This document shows positions 33,178 to 44,566 of a stretch of DNA of 64,000 bases, one piece after another (the stretch's first letter is position 1; every line of letters begins with the position of its first letter). A program made the translations under genes and the position numbers. The DNA is from Diabrotica undecimpunctata (lineage: Eukaryota; Arthropoda; Insecta; Coleoptera; Chrysomelidae). The notes below the pieces were generated by a model. It did no database searches, was not told the DNA's origin, and saw nothing but the letters and a program-made list of their open reading frames with translations. The stretch is taken from NCBI RefSeq assembly GCF_040954645.1, contig NC_092805.1, positions 17,696,741 to 17,760,740 of the forward strand, read 5' to 3'.

Positions 33178-33450
33178 TTCTTATAAACAAATCCGATTTC
33201 TTTCAGAAGCCTGTATAAGTTAGAAAGAGATACAACGGTGGCATATTATCATTACCTTGTATAGAGTTACGTATAGGCTTTAAGTTTGGCGGCAAATTTT
33301 TCATGAAAAATTTACAATGAACAATTCATCGTAGATAACTTCTTACAACCTCGTCATATGTGAATATTTTAGAATTGGTTTGGCGATTTCAACGTTTCAC
33401 TTGGTTCTTCTCTTATTCCTTCTGGCCTAATTCGTTTGGACATAAAGGGG
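33178..33450 (-). pseudogene. Possible IS630-like transposase N-terminal remnant
   Basis: The minus strand gives VVSLSNLYRLLKEIGFVYKK at about 33245-33185, which matches the second helix-turn-helix block of the IS630-like transposases here (compare LRRRLKKLGFKYK in the 6.0-7.5 kb copy). Upstream frames are broken. Only this block is convincing. Confidence 0.45.
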
Positions 33451-34500
33451 TATATTCACGCCGCAGTTGAAATGAGTAGCATTCAAATAAACTAACGTTT
33501 AACAATTGTTTGAATAGATGGCAGCACGTACACCATATTTTAATATTTTGATTTTCCCGAAATTTAGTTCTCTGAACAGCGGCATTGTTGCCAACGAGGC
33601 CAAGTACTGGAACTTAAAATATAATATACGATCGGTATAAAGAATCGCACCACTGATTACAACAACGAACAGATAAATAATTTATTCACCCAACCACTTG
33701 CCGAAAGAAGATTGAAGAGAGTATGGCCAGAAGACCTACCGCAATAATACTTAGAGAACCGTTACTGGACGGTACCTAACTCACGTTAATTTACTTACAG
33801 ACTATTTACTTATTACTCTGTGTATAGAGTAGATTGTAAACATGCAGTGGAAAAATAAAAAAAAACTATTTTTCTTCTCAGTGGTGGATATACGGGAAAT
33901 GAGGGAATTCCCTCCCCACAAGAAGGTCCAAAATTAAAGAAAACTTATTATTTATGTCTTTTATATAGTTTGGGTTTATCTTTTTTATGTTTTTTGAGTT
34001 AGTGTTTTACTGAAAGTCCCCCCCCCCCCCTCAAGTTGGAAGTTCCCCTCCCAAGGCAACTGCTTCTTCTGGACACTTACGTTAGTGCCAAAGACACAAT
34101 ATTTTTCTATAAGAACCTATCTTAAATGATTCACTATTAGCTGACATTACATTGATTATAAAGACCAAACTCCATATAATATTGTTCCACAGAATCTTTA
34201 AGTATCAGTAATGGTAGTTTTTCGATATAAGCCTGTAATTTTCGATATATTTGTAAGACAGAACATTTTGGTTATCGATTGCGAAGTTACCATTGTTAGC
34301 ATTTTTCTGTTCGTCAGCTGCCTACCATACATATATACTGCATAATTATACCCATACACTGTTGGCATATTTTATTTTAATAAAATTTAACATCCTGTAT
34401 ATCTTCTTCTTACTTGTTTTTTTTTATCTTCTTGTTTTTAATCTTTGGTGATTGTCGTATCATGTATATGGTTTAGTGGAAATATGTTAAAAACCAACTA
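33451..34500. other. Intergenic DNA between annexin genes 1 and 2
   Basis: No coding similarity seen. It contains a run of 13 cytosines at 34018-34030. The promoter of annexin gene 2 should be near its 3' end, but I cannot identify it. Confidence 0.4.
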
Positions 34501-34616
34501 TTATCGAAAATTAATCAAACTTGCAGGAAGAGGTAGTTTGTTTCTGTTAATATAAAATTCACTTTTGATAACTACCACTTACCAGATAGTTGTTTTCGCT
34601 AAAAGAAGCAGCAAAA

Positions 34617-34619
34617 ATG
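34617..34619 (+). CDS. Annexin gene 2, start codon exon (proposed)
   Basis: The sequence GCAAAAATG is followed at once by the donor GTAAAG, so the exon would give just Met. The next exon begins in phase 0 with STPTVRP, making MSTPTVRPAQPF, a normal-looking annexin start. No Met occurs near the start of the 35801 exon. The 5' UTR would lie upstream of 34617. This is inferred from frame and splice consensus only. Confidence 0.5.
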
Positions 34620-35800
34620 GTAAAGTATATAATTTTTTCATTGTTTCATAAATTACCAGAATTTTGCGCAGCTAAAAGTATTATTGTAAAGTATTTCTTT
34701 AATGTTGTCTAGGTAGAAAAATATTAACCTCATACACATAACTACGATAATCGATAATTCGGATGTTGGACCACATATTTAACTTCCTGGAAGTTTCTAG
34801 AATGAACAGAGAACAAGAACTTAAAAAATTTTACGAGATAACTTCTATTCCCACACTCGTTAAAAACACTGCGAAAACATTCAGTTAATGAAGATTTTCC
34901 TGTATAATTTTCTGAGCCTGCACCGATTTGCACAAAAATTTGACTGTAGTACTTAGCTTTAACTTCAAAGTTGACCCTTGTCCAGGGTAATAAGACATAC
35001 CCTGTTCGTGGCACTCAAAATATACTTATAATACTTATAGAAACATATTCTAACTATTTACTGCGTGAGGTTTGTTGATAATTTGTATTTATAAACAAAT
35101 TAGTGTAAAAAATGGACTTTTTGGCGTTTTTATTTTATTATTGAAAAGCATACGGTTTTGAAGGTTTATTGGCATAACCATCTTTTAGAACGTACAAAAA
35201 GCTTCAATATGACAATTTGCAAAAATTTATATAAGTATTTGTTGTTTAGATAAATGTAAAAAAGAACAAAATTTAAAAAAAAATTAATTTATTTATATCT
35301 CTTGCAAGAATTGTATAAGGCTTTGAAATTTTCCTCAAAGTTGGGTCTTGTAATGCTTAATATGTGATAAAAATTTAAAAGCGATTCGTTGAATTGTTTA
35401 AATTTTATTCTCTTTGTTTATCCCAGAAAAATGTTTTTTGCAATAACATAAGTCAGAGAAAATGCAATTAGAACAATTTTTCGGTTTTCAAATGAAGGAG
35501 TGAGTCTTCTTCTTTATAAAAAGAAAAAAAATTAAAGAAGAAAAATATTTATTATAGAAAAATAATTTTACAAATATACGCTAATTATTTAGTTATAAAC
35601 AAATAGAATAACTTTTTTGTTATTATTTGTAAGATAAATATTTTTACATATTCAGAAAGCGTATATTTTTTCAGGATTACAATAAAAAATTTGACCTGAA
35701 ATTAATTTGAAATAGGTCAATTAGGGCCAAAGTTAGCAACAGACGCTTCAGTAAAAACGAACTATTATACTTAACATATTACATTATTTTCGATTTGTAG
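34620..35800 (+). other. Intron 1 of annexin gene 2
   Basis: AT-rich, with no transposon recognised. A minus-strand frame at 34742-35014 shows nothing familiar. Confidence 0.45.
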
Positions 35801-35977
35801 AGTACTCCCACCGTCAGACCTGCCCAACCATTCAACCCCAATGATGATGCTCGAGTTCTTATAAAAGCGATAGAATGTCCTGTAGCAGACGAGACGGCCA
35901 TTATAAATTGCTTGGCAAGAAGATCCAATGAACAGAGACTACAGATTGCTGATGCGTTCAAAATTATGTACGAAAAG
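35801..35977 (+). CDS. Annexin gene 2, head and repeat 1 exon
   Basis: The 177-nt exon (59 codons, phase 0 at both ends) lies between acceptor TTTGTAG and donor GTAAAG. It encodes STPTVRPAQPFNPNDDARVL, then IKAIECPVADETAIINCLAR and RSNEQRLQIADAFKIMYEK. The ending ARRSNEQRLQIA is the standard repeat-1 helix C/D sequence. The calcium loop is abolished: Gly-Phe-Gly-Thr is replaced by Cys-Pro-Val-Ala. Confidence 0.92.
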
Positions 35978-36218
35978 GTAAAGTATGCTGATTTTTTGTA
36001 TTTTTTTGCAAATAGTTGTTAGATGTTGCGTGTAGTTGTTAGTTAATATTATGAAGATTAAAGTTAAGCTGTATATGATAAAGAGAAATGGGATTTCAAT
36101 AGTAGTGTTTTGAACAGATTCTTCTTCTTCTTGACATTGTGAACGGATTCCAGAGTACCTACCGTCAAACGCCATAAGTTTCGTCCTTTTTATCGATATT
36201 TTATATTGATACACACTA

Positions 36219-36470
36219 TCTTCTTCTTTTGGTGCCTATCACGTTGGTCCATACAACTTTGTTGACAGCTGCTCTAAATAGATGTATGGTAGTCATTCCT
36301 GTCCACTGTCTGGTGTTCTTCAACCGCGATGTCCAACCGAAATTAGTTGAATTAGTTGATACTTCTCATTGGACATCACATGCCCTAAGTATGTCATCTT
36401 TCTGATTTTCACGATACGCATAATTTCCAGATCTTTATTCATACGTTGGATCACGGTGTTGTTTGCAACA
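36219..36470 (-). pseudogene. LINE 3' end fragment
   Basis: The minus strand reads IMRIVKIRKMTYLGHVMSNE KYQLIQLI, the C-terminal block of the (GAA)-tailed LINE family (compare KLEYLGHIVRGEKYELLRNI in the 51.6-kb copy). It ends with an aagaagata-type tail at 36219-36225. Upstream sequence to about 36600 is possibly more of the same but unclear. Confidence 0.65.
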
Positions 36471-37344
36471 TGATGGATATGAAATTCTGAGCATGCGGCA
36501 GTAGTTCGAAGGCTTTTAATCGTTTGGAATGTAATGGCATGTCTCGCAAAAGAGGAAACCAAAAAAGGTATATCGATGGAAGGCAACCGTATATACGTAT
36601 TTCTGACTATTGGTCGTCTTCAGTACGGTGCAGCCAAGTTAGAAAAGAAGCATGTTAACTTGAGGCATGTTACAAGAGCAATGCGACCAATTTGTGGCAT
36701 TAGAGTTAGAAGACCATGATGGTTTCCAGGGCAACAACTAATAATAACCACGGAGAAAGCTGCAGCTACATGGGAAAAGGAATGCCAACCGTTGAAACGT
36801 TCAAAACAAAAGGAAAAGGTTAATGCGAGTGAATAATAAAAGTAAAATGTAATGGTACTTCTTGCAAAACAGGAAACCTCTTAGTTTTTCGATAATTTGT
36901 TTTATAATGTTGTAATTAGTAGATACACAGTGATAGTAGATAGTGCATTGTATATTATAAAAATTATCAATGCAGGTTTTGCAAGAGTCGGCATAAAGGA
37001 AAACCATATCCGAGTGCATATCCTTATGATAATCGCCTGTTGTAACCGAGGTAAACACATTTAAATCTTCCTGTAAAAATAAAAAATATTTATTTATACA
37101 TTATAATACACATTTATCCAAAAATGTATTACACATTTATATTACATTTAAGATCTAATATAAAGAGAAATAATAAAGATAACCCAAAATTTTTTTTAAT
37201 AAAGTTTGAGATTATACGGATTAACGAAAAATATGACAGAAGGCCAACATCGCTCAAGCAGGGGTTGAAATGAGTCTCAGCTTATCACATGCCTTTCCAA
37301 AGGTGAAAGTGAAGGAATGGTAAACGGAAACACTACAAATAGTA
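36471..37344. other. Intron 2 spacer, possible DDE scrap
   Basis: A minus-strand frame 37058-36801 contains VTTGDYHKDMHSDMVF, reminiscent of the DYHEEMTADVFEEYF block in the 58.9-kb transposase. Fifteen residues are too few to be sure. The rest is unassigned. Confidence 0.3.
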
Positions 37345-39347
37345 TTCTTCTTCGTCTTCTTCTTCTTTTTATACAGACATGACTCTGTCTGTTTTTCAAT
37401 GAGCCTCCAGTAAGATGTCGTTCCATCGTTTTCATGGTCTTCCTACTGATCGTCTTCCTATTGGGGAACCGTCTCTTGCCGTCTTTACTACTCTATTCGT
37501 TGCCATTCGGCTTATATGATCGTTCCATTCTACTCTTCTATTTCTTACCCAGTTCTTGATGTTCTCCACCTTGCATCTACGTCGTATATCTGTACTTCTA
37601 GCTCTGTCCCATAGTGTCCTACCATCAATTTTTCAAGTGTTTTCATCTCTGCTGTTTCTAACATCCTTTTTGTCCTTTCTGTCTCAGGTTTTGTTTCTGC
37701 CGCGTATGTCATTATTGGTCTGACGAATGTTTTGTAAATTCTGCCTTTCGTTTATTTCCCGATATTTTTATTTCTCCATATTGTTTCATTTAGGCATCTC
37801 ACGGCTCTGTTTGCTCTATTCACTTGATCTTTCACTTCAGTTTCGAGCTTTCCGTAGCTAGATAATGTGCTGCCTAGATATTTAAACTCCATCACTTGTT
37901 CTATTATATGACCTTCCAGCTCCAGTTACATCTTTGTTGTTGTAACCATGCATTTTGTCTTTTTTGGGGAAAATAACATGTTAAATTTTCTGGAGGTTAT
38001 ATTAAATTGGTGCAGCATACGTTGTAAATCATCTTCACTTTGAGAGAGTATTATTGCGTTGTCTGCATAGCAGATTATTTTAAGTTGTTTTTCTCCCATT
38101 TGTTATTCTTTTTTAGTTCTTACTTTTTTTATTATTTCATCCATAATCAGGTTGAACAATAGAGGACTCAGGGAATCTCCTTGTTTTATCTTATTGCCAG
38201 CTTCAATAGGGTCGGTTAGTTCTTCTTCTACTTTTACTTTTATTGAGTTGTTTTGGTCGATATTTTCGATCGTTTTGTAAGTGGATAACGTCGTTTAATT
38301 TGACTCGGTCAAATGCCTTCGTAAGGTCCACGAAACAAAGATATGCCGGTTTGTTGTATTCTAATGATTTCTCTTGCACTTGCCTCATTATAAATATGGT
38401 GTCGGTGCATGATCATCCCGACCTAAAACCTTCTTGCTCTTCTGCTAGTGTTATAATTTCATTCAGTTTATTTGTTATCACTTTGGTTAATTTTAGTGTT
38501 TTGGTTTATAAATTAATTCCTTTATAATTTTTCGGGTCCAATTTGTCTCCCTTTTTGAAGAGAGGTATTAGGATGCTTGATCTCCATTCTTGAGGAATTC
38601 TCTTTTGTTCTATTACTTTTTGGATTAGTTTTAATAGTTGTTTGGTCAGATCTGGTCCTCCGTACTTTAACAGTTCGTTCGGTATTCTGTCCTCTCCTGG
38701 TGATTTTCTATTTTTTAATTTCCTTAATGATTCCTTTACCTCTTCCACCTCAATATTTATTTTTTCGTTTGTCGTCACCTCTGGTGTTGGCGGTTCATTA
38801 TCGTCACCTTTAGCAAATAGGGATCGAAAGTAGTCTACCCATGTTTCCTTCTGAATGTGTTTCGTTTTTATTAGTTCGTTCATCTATTTGCTTTGTCCTC
38901 TGATCATTCTTTGGTGTATTATTAAGGCTACACATTCTTTGGCCCTTTTTTCTTTTGATACTCCACTGTAGATTAGTATGTATTCACTTAATTTTGATTG
39001 ACCTTTTCCTTTCTTTTTTGTTTTCTGTAGAGCCAAATATCTATATGTTTCTCTTTCAGCACTTGGGTTATTTCTTGGTCCCTTTAGTTGAGCGATCTGA
39101 TATTCCAAGTAGTAATTCTCATCTAGGTTTTGGATGTTTTTCGCTTGTCCTTATTTCTTGCCGTAGTCGTCTTCATAGTATCAATCCGGTTCCGAGGCTG
39201 TACATTGTTTCTTTGAGCAGTATTTGTTTTTACGATTGGTAGGTTGCCAACCTTGCCAATCACCCTTCACATTTTATCCGTTCTTGAAACCGGCTGTGGT
39301 AACCGCAGAGCTACTCAATCCACGCCGCAATCACCCCAGACAGTGTT
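37345..39347 (-). mobile_element. LINE with internal deletion, precise target duplication
   Basis: A 2003-bp insertion flanked by the 13-bp duplication ACTACAAATAGTA (37332-37344 and 39348-39360). Minus-strand order from 39347: a 5' leader, then TTWNIRSL, the start of the endonuclease, near 39120. Next is LALQKTKKKGKGQSK..YILIYSGVSKEKRA, then a jump to the pre-RT linker at about 38883. The RT begins with LKNRKSPGEDRIPNELLKYG, EWRSSILIPLFKKGDKL and LTKAFDRVKLNDVIHL. Later RT sequence (38200-37400) is decayed. The 3' tail is aagaagaagacgaagaa. Most of the endonuclease and linker is deleted. The leader suggests this copy reached or nearly reached the true 5' end. Confidence 0.9.
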
Positions 39348-39360
39348 ACTACAAATAGTA

Positions 39361-40125
39361 ATAACTATGATAATGTTATAATTGAAAAAATAGTTTTGAC
39401 TACCTACAAAAACCCTTTACAAAGTTTTTTAATTTCTGGTTTTTAGACTCTCGCCACTCTTTTATATCTCCTAGAAGGAGAGGATGATAATTAGGAATAC
39501 TCTTTACAACCATGTTTAAAATGGTTTTTAAACTTATGGTCCACACAATCGTTTTCATTACTCAGGAAAAACCTTTATAAAGCCTATACCTTTTTCTCCG
39601 AATTTTACGGATTTCAATCTACTCCAGGTGTAAAAGTGGAGGAGTGATAATGAGGAACAATGCATGCAAATAGTACTAATTGTGATAATGCTATGGATAA
39701 AAAAAAACAGATTTCGCAAATCATCCCAGGGAAATCTTAATTTTACAAAGTTTTTCTCCGAGTGTTCCTGTTTTTAGCCATGCATCCCCCAATATTCGGT
39801 GATTTTTGCTATAAAATCAATATTTAAAGAATGACGCAGTTATTGTAAACTGATACTTTTGACATAAATCCATATTTTCATACCAAAACTTTAATTTTTC
39901 CAAGGATTCGTTCTGAAATGAATTACTTTACTTTTTACATGTATTACAACTTTATTTCACTGGACTGTATAGTGCTGCTCACAGCACATAACATACGTGT
40001 GCTATGGTGCTGCTTAGGACTCGAGACTAACAATTCAGGAATAATAAATACTATGTTAGGATTTTTACATTGTACTTTTTGTTTTTTTGTTTTTAACACA
40101 TTTTTATAACATCTCTGGTTTCTAG
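39361..40125. other. Intron 2 spacer before annexin gene 2 repeat 2 exon
   Basis: AT-rich; no coding or repeat structure recognised. Confidence 0.45.
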
Positions 40126-40330
40126 GATTTGATCAAGACCTTGAAGTGTAAACTCAGCGGAAACTTCGAAAACTGCATCGTCGCTATGATGACCCCTCTT
40201 CCCGAATACTATGCCAAAGAATTGCACGATGCTATGAGCGGTCTTGGAACTGATGAAGACGTCCTCATCGAGGTTCTTTGTACCATGTCCAACAAGGATA
40301 TTATTATCATCCGAGAAACCTACCACAAAT
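40126..40330 (+). CDS. Annexin gene 2, end of repeat 1 and start of repeat 2
   Basis: The 205-nt exon between TTTCTAG and GTAAGT encodes [20 protein letters not shown] through [18 protein letters not shown] to TYHK, phase 1. Same length and phase as the 9120-9324 exon of gene 1. Confidence 0.94.
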
Positions 40331-40689
40331 GTAAGTTCTTACGCATTTACACAAGAAATTTAATTTACAAATAGGAGAATTATCAGAATACAAAACGAAA
40401 TATTATTTTATAATAGTCCAGTTGTCAGAGAATTGATCTCATAAAACGAACCGCTAAATTTTGCTCAGAATGTCAATTTTGGTACACCCGAAAGATACAA
40501 AAAAGTTTGCCACTCCTACCCCCAGGCTTCCCCCTAAAACCCCCCCTCGTAGTGGGAAAAACGGAAAACATCCGACAGAAAAAGAAATGTAGCTGCGATA
40601 ATTTTGAACGTGTTTATTAGTACTTTTTATGTAGAATGAACGGTTCTCTCAGAAATAACAATCAAGAGAACTTCATCTTAAAGATAAGA

Positions 40690-40832
40690 AATAAGAAACA
40701 GACTCAAAGCTAAACCGGTACTTTACACAACAAAGGAGAAAATAATAGAATGGTTTGGACAAATGAAAAGAGTGTGGGAAGCTAAATCAATAGGGAAAAA
40801 CAGAAGAGGCAGACCAATAATAGAGTGGAACA
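40690..40832 (+). pseudogene. LINE 3' end fragment
   Basis: The + strand reads EKIIEWFGQMKRVWEAKSIG KNRRGRPIIEWNSD, matching the usual L.W.GHV.R....K....RRGRP...W LINE C-terminus. It abuts an oppositely oriented LINE at about 40833. Confidence 0.6.
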
Positions 40833-42640
40833 GCGATCTCCCTCTTGTCGTTTCTCCATTACTGAGGATCGTGATTCTTTCCAATATTCCTAACAATTTT
40901 TCTTCATTGGTCTCTATCTTCAGCTGCTCTGAGAGCTTCGCAGAATAAGTTTCCAACTGAAAACATAATTTAGTCGGACCATCTAGTTGGTGATCGTCCT
41001 CTTGATCTACTCTCCGGAACAATTCTAGAAACAATTAATCTCTCCAAACTATCGTTACCTTTGCGAACCACGTGACAAAATTGCAGAATACGGTGCAGAC
41101 ATACTGTGGACAGCCTTTTTTTAATCTCGAGTTGGTTAAGAATGGAAACGTTTATCCTATGAGCTGTCCAAGGTATGCGCAACACTCTTCTCCAGCACCA
41201 CAGCTCAAGTGCGATCAATTATTTGACTTCCGCGAGGAGTCCAAGTCTCTGCCATGTATAGAAATATTGAGAATACAAGGGCATTCACTAGTTTCATCTT
41301 GATATTTTCAGAGATAAATCTGTCTTTCCAAACTTTAGTTAGGCGACTTATCGCATTTTTTGTCACATGTTCGTCAGTTGAATATTGTGCATTTCTTGCT
41401 CATTTGCTGCTATAAGTGTAATGTTATCAGCAAATTTTAAATTGGAGATTTTCCTACCGGCCACTGTTACTCCACCGGCCCATCCATCTAAAGCTATCCT
41501 CATGACGTGTTCACCATAAATGTTGAATAAGTCAGATGACAACACCCATCCTTGTCTAACACCTCTCTCGGTCTCGAATTCGTTTGAGAACTTTTGATCT
41601 AGTCGTACTGTTGCTATATTGAACTGGTACAGATTTTTCATAAGTGTCACCAGATGCATTGGTGTGCCCATTTCTATTAAAATGGACCACAAAATTAATG
41701 CAGTTAACACAATCAAATGCCTTTTGGTACTCAATGCAGCATATAATCATAGGTACTTGAAATTTTCTGGACTTTTCAATGAGTTGTCTCAGATTCAGGA
41801 TTTGTTCCCGTATACCTTTACTCTTTACAAACCCCGCTTGTTCCTGAGTCATTTGGTAATGTAGATAGGTTTTTAATCTGTGTTTGATATGCAACAAGAT
41901 ATTACTAGCACGTGTTATTAGTGACAGTGTGCGATAGTTTTCACATCTGGTAGTAGTTCGTTTTTTGTGTAGCGGGTATAAATTGAGGTACACCAATCAG
42001 ATGGCCATTTTCCTGAATTCCAAACAGCGACACAGATAGAATGGATGATATGTAATCCTTTGTTACCTAGTAACTGTAGTATTTCACCTGGTATTGAATC
42101 AATGCCTGGGGATTTATTTCTCTTTAGTGATTTAATAGCACCTTTGACTTCAGTGAGTAAGACAGTAGGTTCTCTAGGGTACTCAGAGGGCCACTGATAT
42201 TCTGCTGGTACCTCGTTATTTTTAGCTAGCTCGCCACAGTAGTTTCGCCATGTTTCCAATGTTTCGTCAGTATTGGTCTTTAGATTACCTTCCTTATCTA
42301 TTAAAGACCACGTTTGAGATTTAAATTCTCTGGTAAGTAGTTTGATCTTCTGAAATAAATCCCTCTGTTCATTACGACAGCCATGTTCATCTATCTCTCT
42401 CCGTATTTGAGAGATGTAATCAGCTTTTTATTTGCGGTACTGTTTTCTGATTTCTTTCGATAACGCCCTGTATTCATCGTTTGCTCTATATATAGCTTTA
42501 TGTTCTTTTCTGAGTTGAAGCACAGTCCACGTATTATCGGATATCCACGGCTTATGGCCCGTGGAAACCGCTGCCTCACGGCCCGGAACCGAGATGGCGC
42601 CGAGCGTGAGTCGGGTCGCTACACATCCCATCTTCACTTA
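40833..42640 (-). pseudogene. LINE (third family), linker to C-terminus, inactive
   Basis: Minus-strand frames in order: KPWISDNTWTVLQLRKEHKA and KEIRKQYRK (42560-42430), LKRNKSPGIDSIPGEILQLL (about 42150-42085), ENYRTLSLITRASNILLHI, QAGFVKSKGIREQILNLRQL and EYQKAFDCVN (41965-41700), ETERGVRQGWVLSSDLFNIY (41580-41515), LKFADNITLIAA (41445-41405), and CWRRVLRIPWTAHRINVSIL with GRSPTRWSD (41205-40975). The catalytic box reads FADN instead of FADD. There are at least five frame breaks. Its sequence is distinct from the (GAA)-tailed families. Confidence 0.8.
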
Positions 42641-43638
42641 CTAAAATTGTCATGGTTATGGGAAGAAATTCTCTTGGGAAAATAGTGCAGTGCTTTTCCA
42701 TTGCTTTATGCACTGCTGGATATGTGCCGTTTCTGTGGCTATCATTCTCGCCTCATGATCAATTTTGGAACAGCCAGTTGCCACTGTCGAATTTATCGCC
42801 ATGTCTGGCTACCCTCACTGCAGAGATATGACCAAATAGGGGCAAATCTTGGTAAGAAGCAACACAATTGGCGAAAAACAAAAAAGCGTGGAGAAAATTA
42901 ATCAAAAGATAGAATCACCTTCTTCGACACCTAACGGTAGAAGAGGAACGATTATGGCTTGTGTGTTAAATTAATAAACGTTGCGCATTTTGTATGATTC
43001 TCATGAGATCCATACAATGTATCACTTTCCTTAACTGGTCACTATGGAATTTCCATTGCTAGATCATAATCTTCAAAACCTATTGCATGAAATTTCGGAT
43101 TTGAGTTTTAGCAATAAATGTGAGGCATTTGAAATATGCCTAAAAAATTATGAATTTAAACTTTCACGTTACAAACAATCTAAAACGTTTTAAACTACTC
43201 TTTCACTTTCAAATTTCACTCAATACCGCCTTAGGCGAGGGGTAAGCCGAGGGGTAAAAGTGGTAAACTTTTTATATCTTTTTTGGAGTCCCAATATTGA
43301 CATTCTCAACAAAATTCAGCTTGTTCGTATGATTTTTAGAGGTCAAATCTCTGACGAATGGACTAAATGTAGGTAGTACACAGTTATGTTGGTGTAATTT
43401 TAAGATCAACTGCTGATTCGGAACAATTTTATCATTTTCCGGTTTTCTGTTAAAAGATAAATAAATCCTATAATCCTACAATCTGAAGCTATTATTTTTT
43501 ATTTACATTTAGATAAAAATTTAACTTAAGAATTATTTAGGATTTCGTAACTAACGATTGATCCTCCCCGAGCTAGTTTCTAGTGTTTATTTACTGTGTT
43601 AGTGCTTTTAGTGACCACCACTTTTTTGTTCTTTCCAG
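42641..43638. other. Intron 3 spacer of annexin gene 2
   Basis: No coding similarity that I can name. 42641-42960 may be LINE leader sequence because it adjoins the 5' side of the minus-strand LINE. Confidence 0.35.
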
Positions 43639-44147
43639 TATATAATAGATCGTTAGAAAGCGATGTCAAAGGTGACACCTCTGGCACATTTAAGCGCTTG
43701 ATGGTCTCTCTCTGTAACGCCGCCAGAGACGAAAGCAACATCACTGATCCAGAAAGAGCTTTACAAGACGCCGAAGCTCTACATAAAGCCGGAGTACTTC
43801 GTTTAGGCACAGACGAATCCACCTTTATCACCGTGTTATGTCAAAGGAGCCACGCCCACCTCCAGCTCGTTTTCCAAGAGTATCAGCAAATTACCGGCCA
43901 CGATATCGAGAAAGCTGTTAAAAATGAGTTTTCTGGAGACTCTGAAGATGCTCTTTTAGCCATTATTAGATCCATAAAGAACCAAGCGGCGTTCTTTGCT
44001 AAATATTTGAATAAAAGCATGAAAGGATTGGGAACCGACGACAGACAGTTGATCAGATTGGTAGTTACGAGATCTGAAATTGACATGGTTGAAATTAAGA
44101 GCGAATACCAGTCAAAATATGGTGAATCTTTAGCTGACGCTATTAAC
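43639..44147 (+). CDS. Annexin gene 2, repeats 2-4 in one exon
   Basis: The 509-nt exon after CTTTCCAG ends at donor GTAAGT. It completes the split Leu codon, then reads YNRSLESDVKGDTSGTFKRL through the repeat-3 loop LGTDESTFITVL and the repeat-4 loop GLGTDDRQLIRLVVTRSEID to ADAIN. It equals three exons of gene 1 (80 + 220 + 212 nt) without their two introns and is 3 nt shorter. Confidence 0.95.
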
Positions 44148-44246
44148 GTAAGTTTATAAAAATAAATAATTATTACTGGATAATTAATTATATATACATT
44201 TGCTTTATTGTTAGTAGTGTCTTCCTAACATTTGTCCTTTTTTCAG

Positions 44247-44303
44247 GGCGACTGCTCCGGACATTACAGAGACTGTTTGCTTGCACTTATCGGTGAATAC
44301 TAA
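44247..44303 (+). CDS. Annexin gene 2, last exon
   Basis: After the acceptor TTTTTTCAG, 19 codons read GDCSGHYRDCLLALIGEY and stop TAA. D.SG.Y is kept, including the acidic residue that caps the repeat-4 calcium site. A possible poly(A) signal ATTAAA lies at 44336-44341. No second alternative last exon like that of gene 1 is evident. Confidence 0.93.
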   Translation, partial: GDCSGHYRDCLLALIGEY

Positions 44304-44566
44304 ATATCTGCACATATAAGTTTTCCATTATTATTATTAAAGTTGATTTTTAGAAATTTTATGTATTTTTTACTTTAATCCAGGAAACAGACTTGACGTA
44401 CTTTTTAGGTGTCAATTTGGTAGATTTGTTAAAATATAAGTTTGTTAAAAAATATATATTTCAAATATATTTTTTGTTGAGGTTTTTTTAACATTGTTTG
44501 TTATTTTTTATTGCATTTATATAAATGGAAAATCGTCATTAGTCACTTTCAATATCACTTAACAGG

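Larger units (their letters stand above)
34617..44303 (+). other. Annexin gene 2, apparently complete
   Basis: Exons: ATG at 34617-34619, then 35801-35977, 40126-40330, 43639-44147 and 44247-44303. The joined frame encodes 316 residues with stop TAA, the usual annexin core length. Four annexin repeats are present. Loops are GLGTDE (99-104, repeat 2), LGTDE (184-188, repeat 3) and GLGTDD (258-263, repeat 4). In repeat 1 the expected GFGTDE is replaced by ECPVADE (26-32), so that type II calcium site should be lost. The N-terminal head is only about 15 residues (STPTVRPAQPF...), with no clear phosphorylation or S100-binding motif. Likely role: Ca2+-dependent membrane binding in the cytosol. Relationship to annexin B9 or B10 is unresolved. 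Introns hold two full-size LINEs and smaller relics. Confidence 0.88.
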
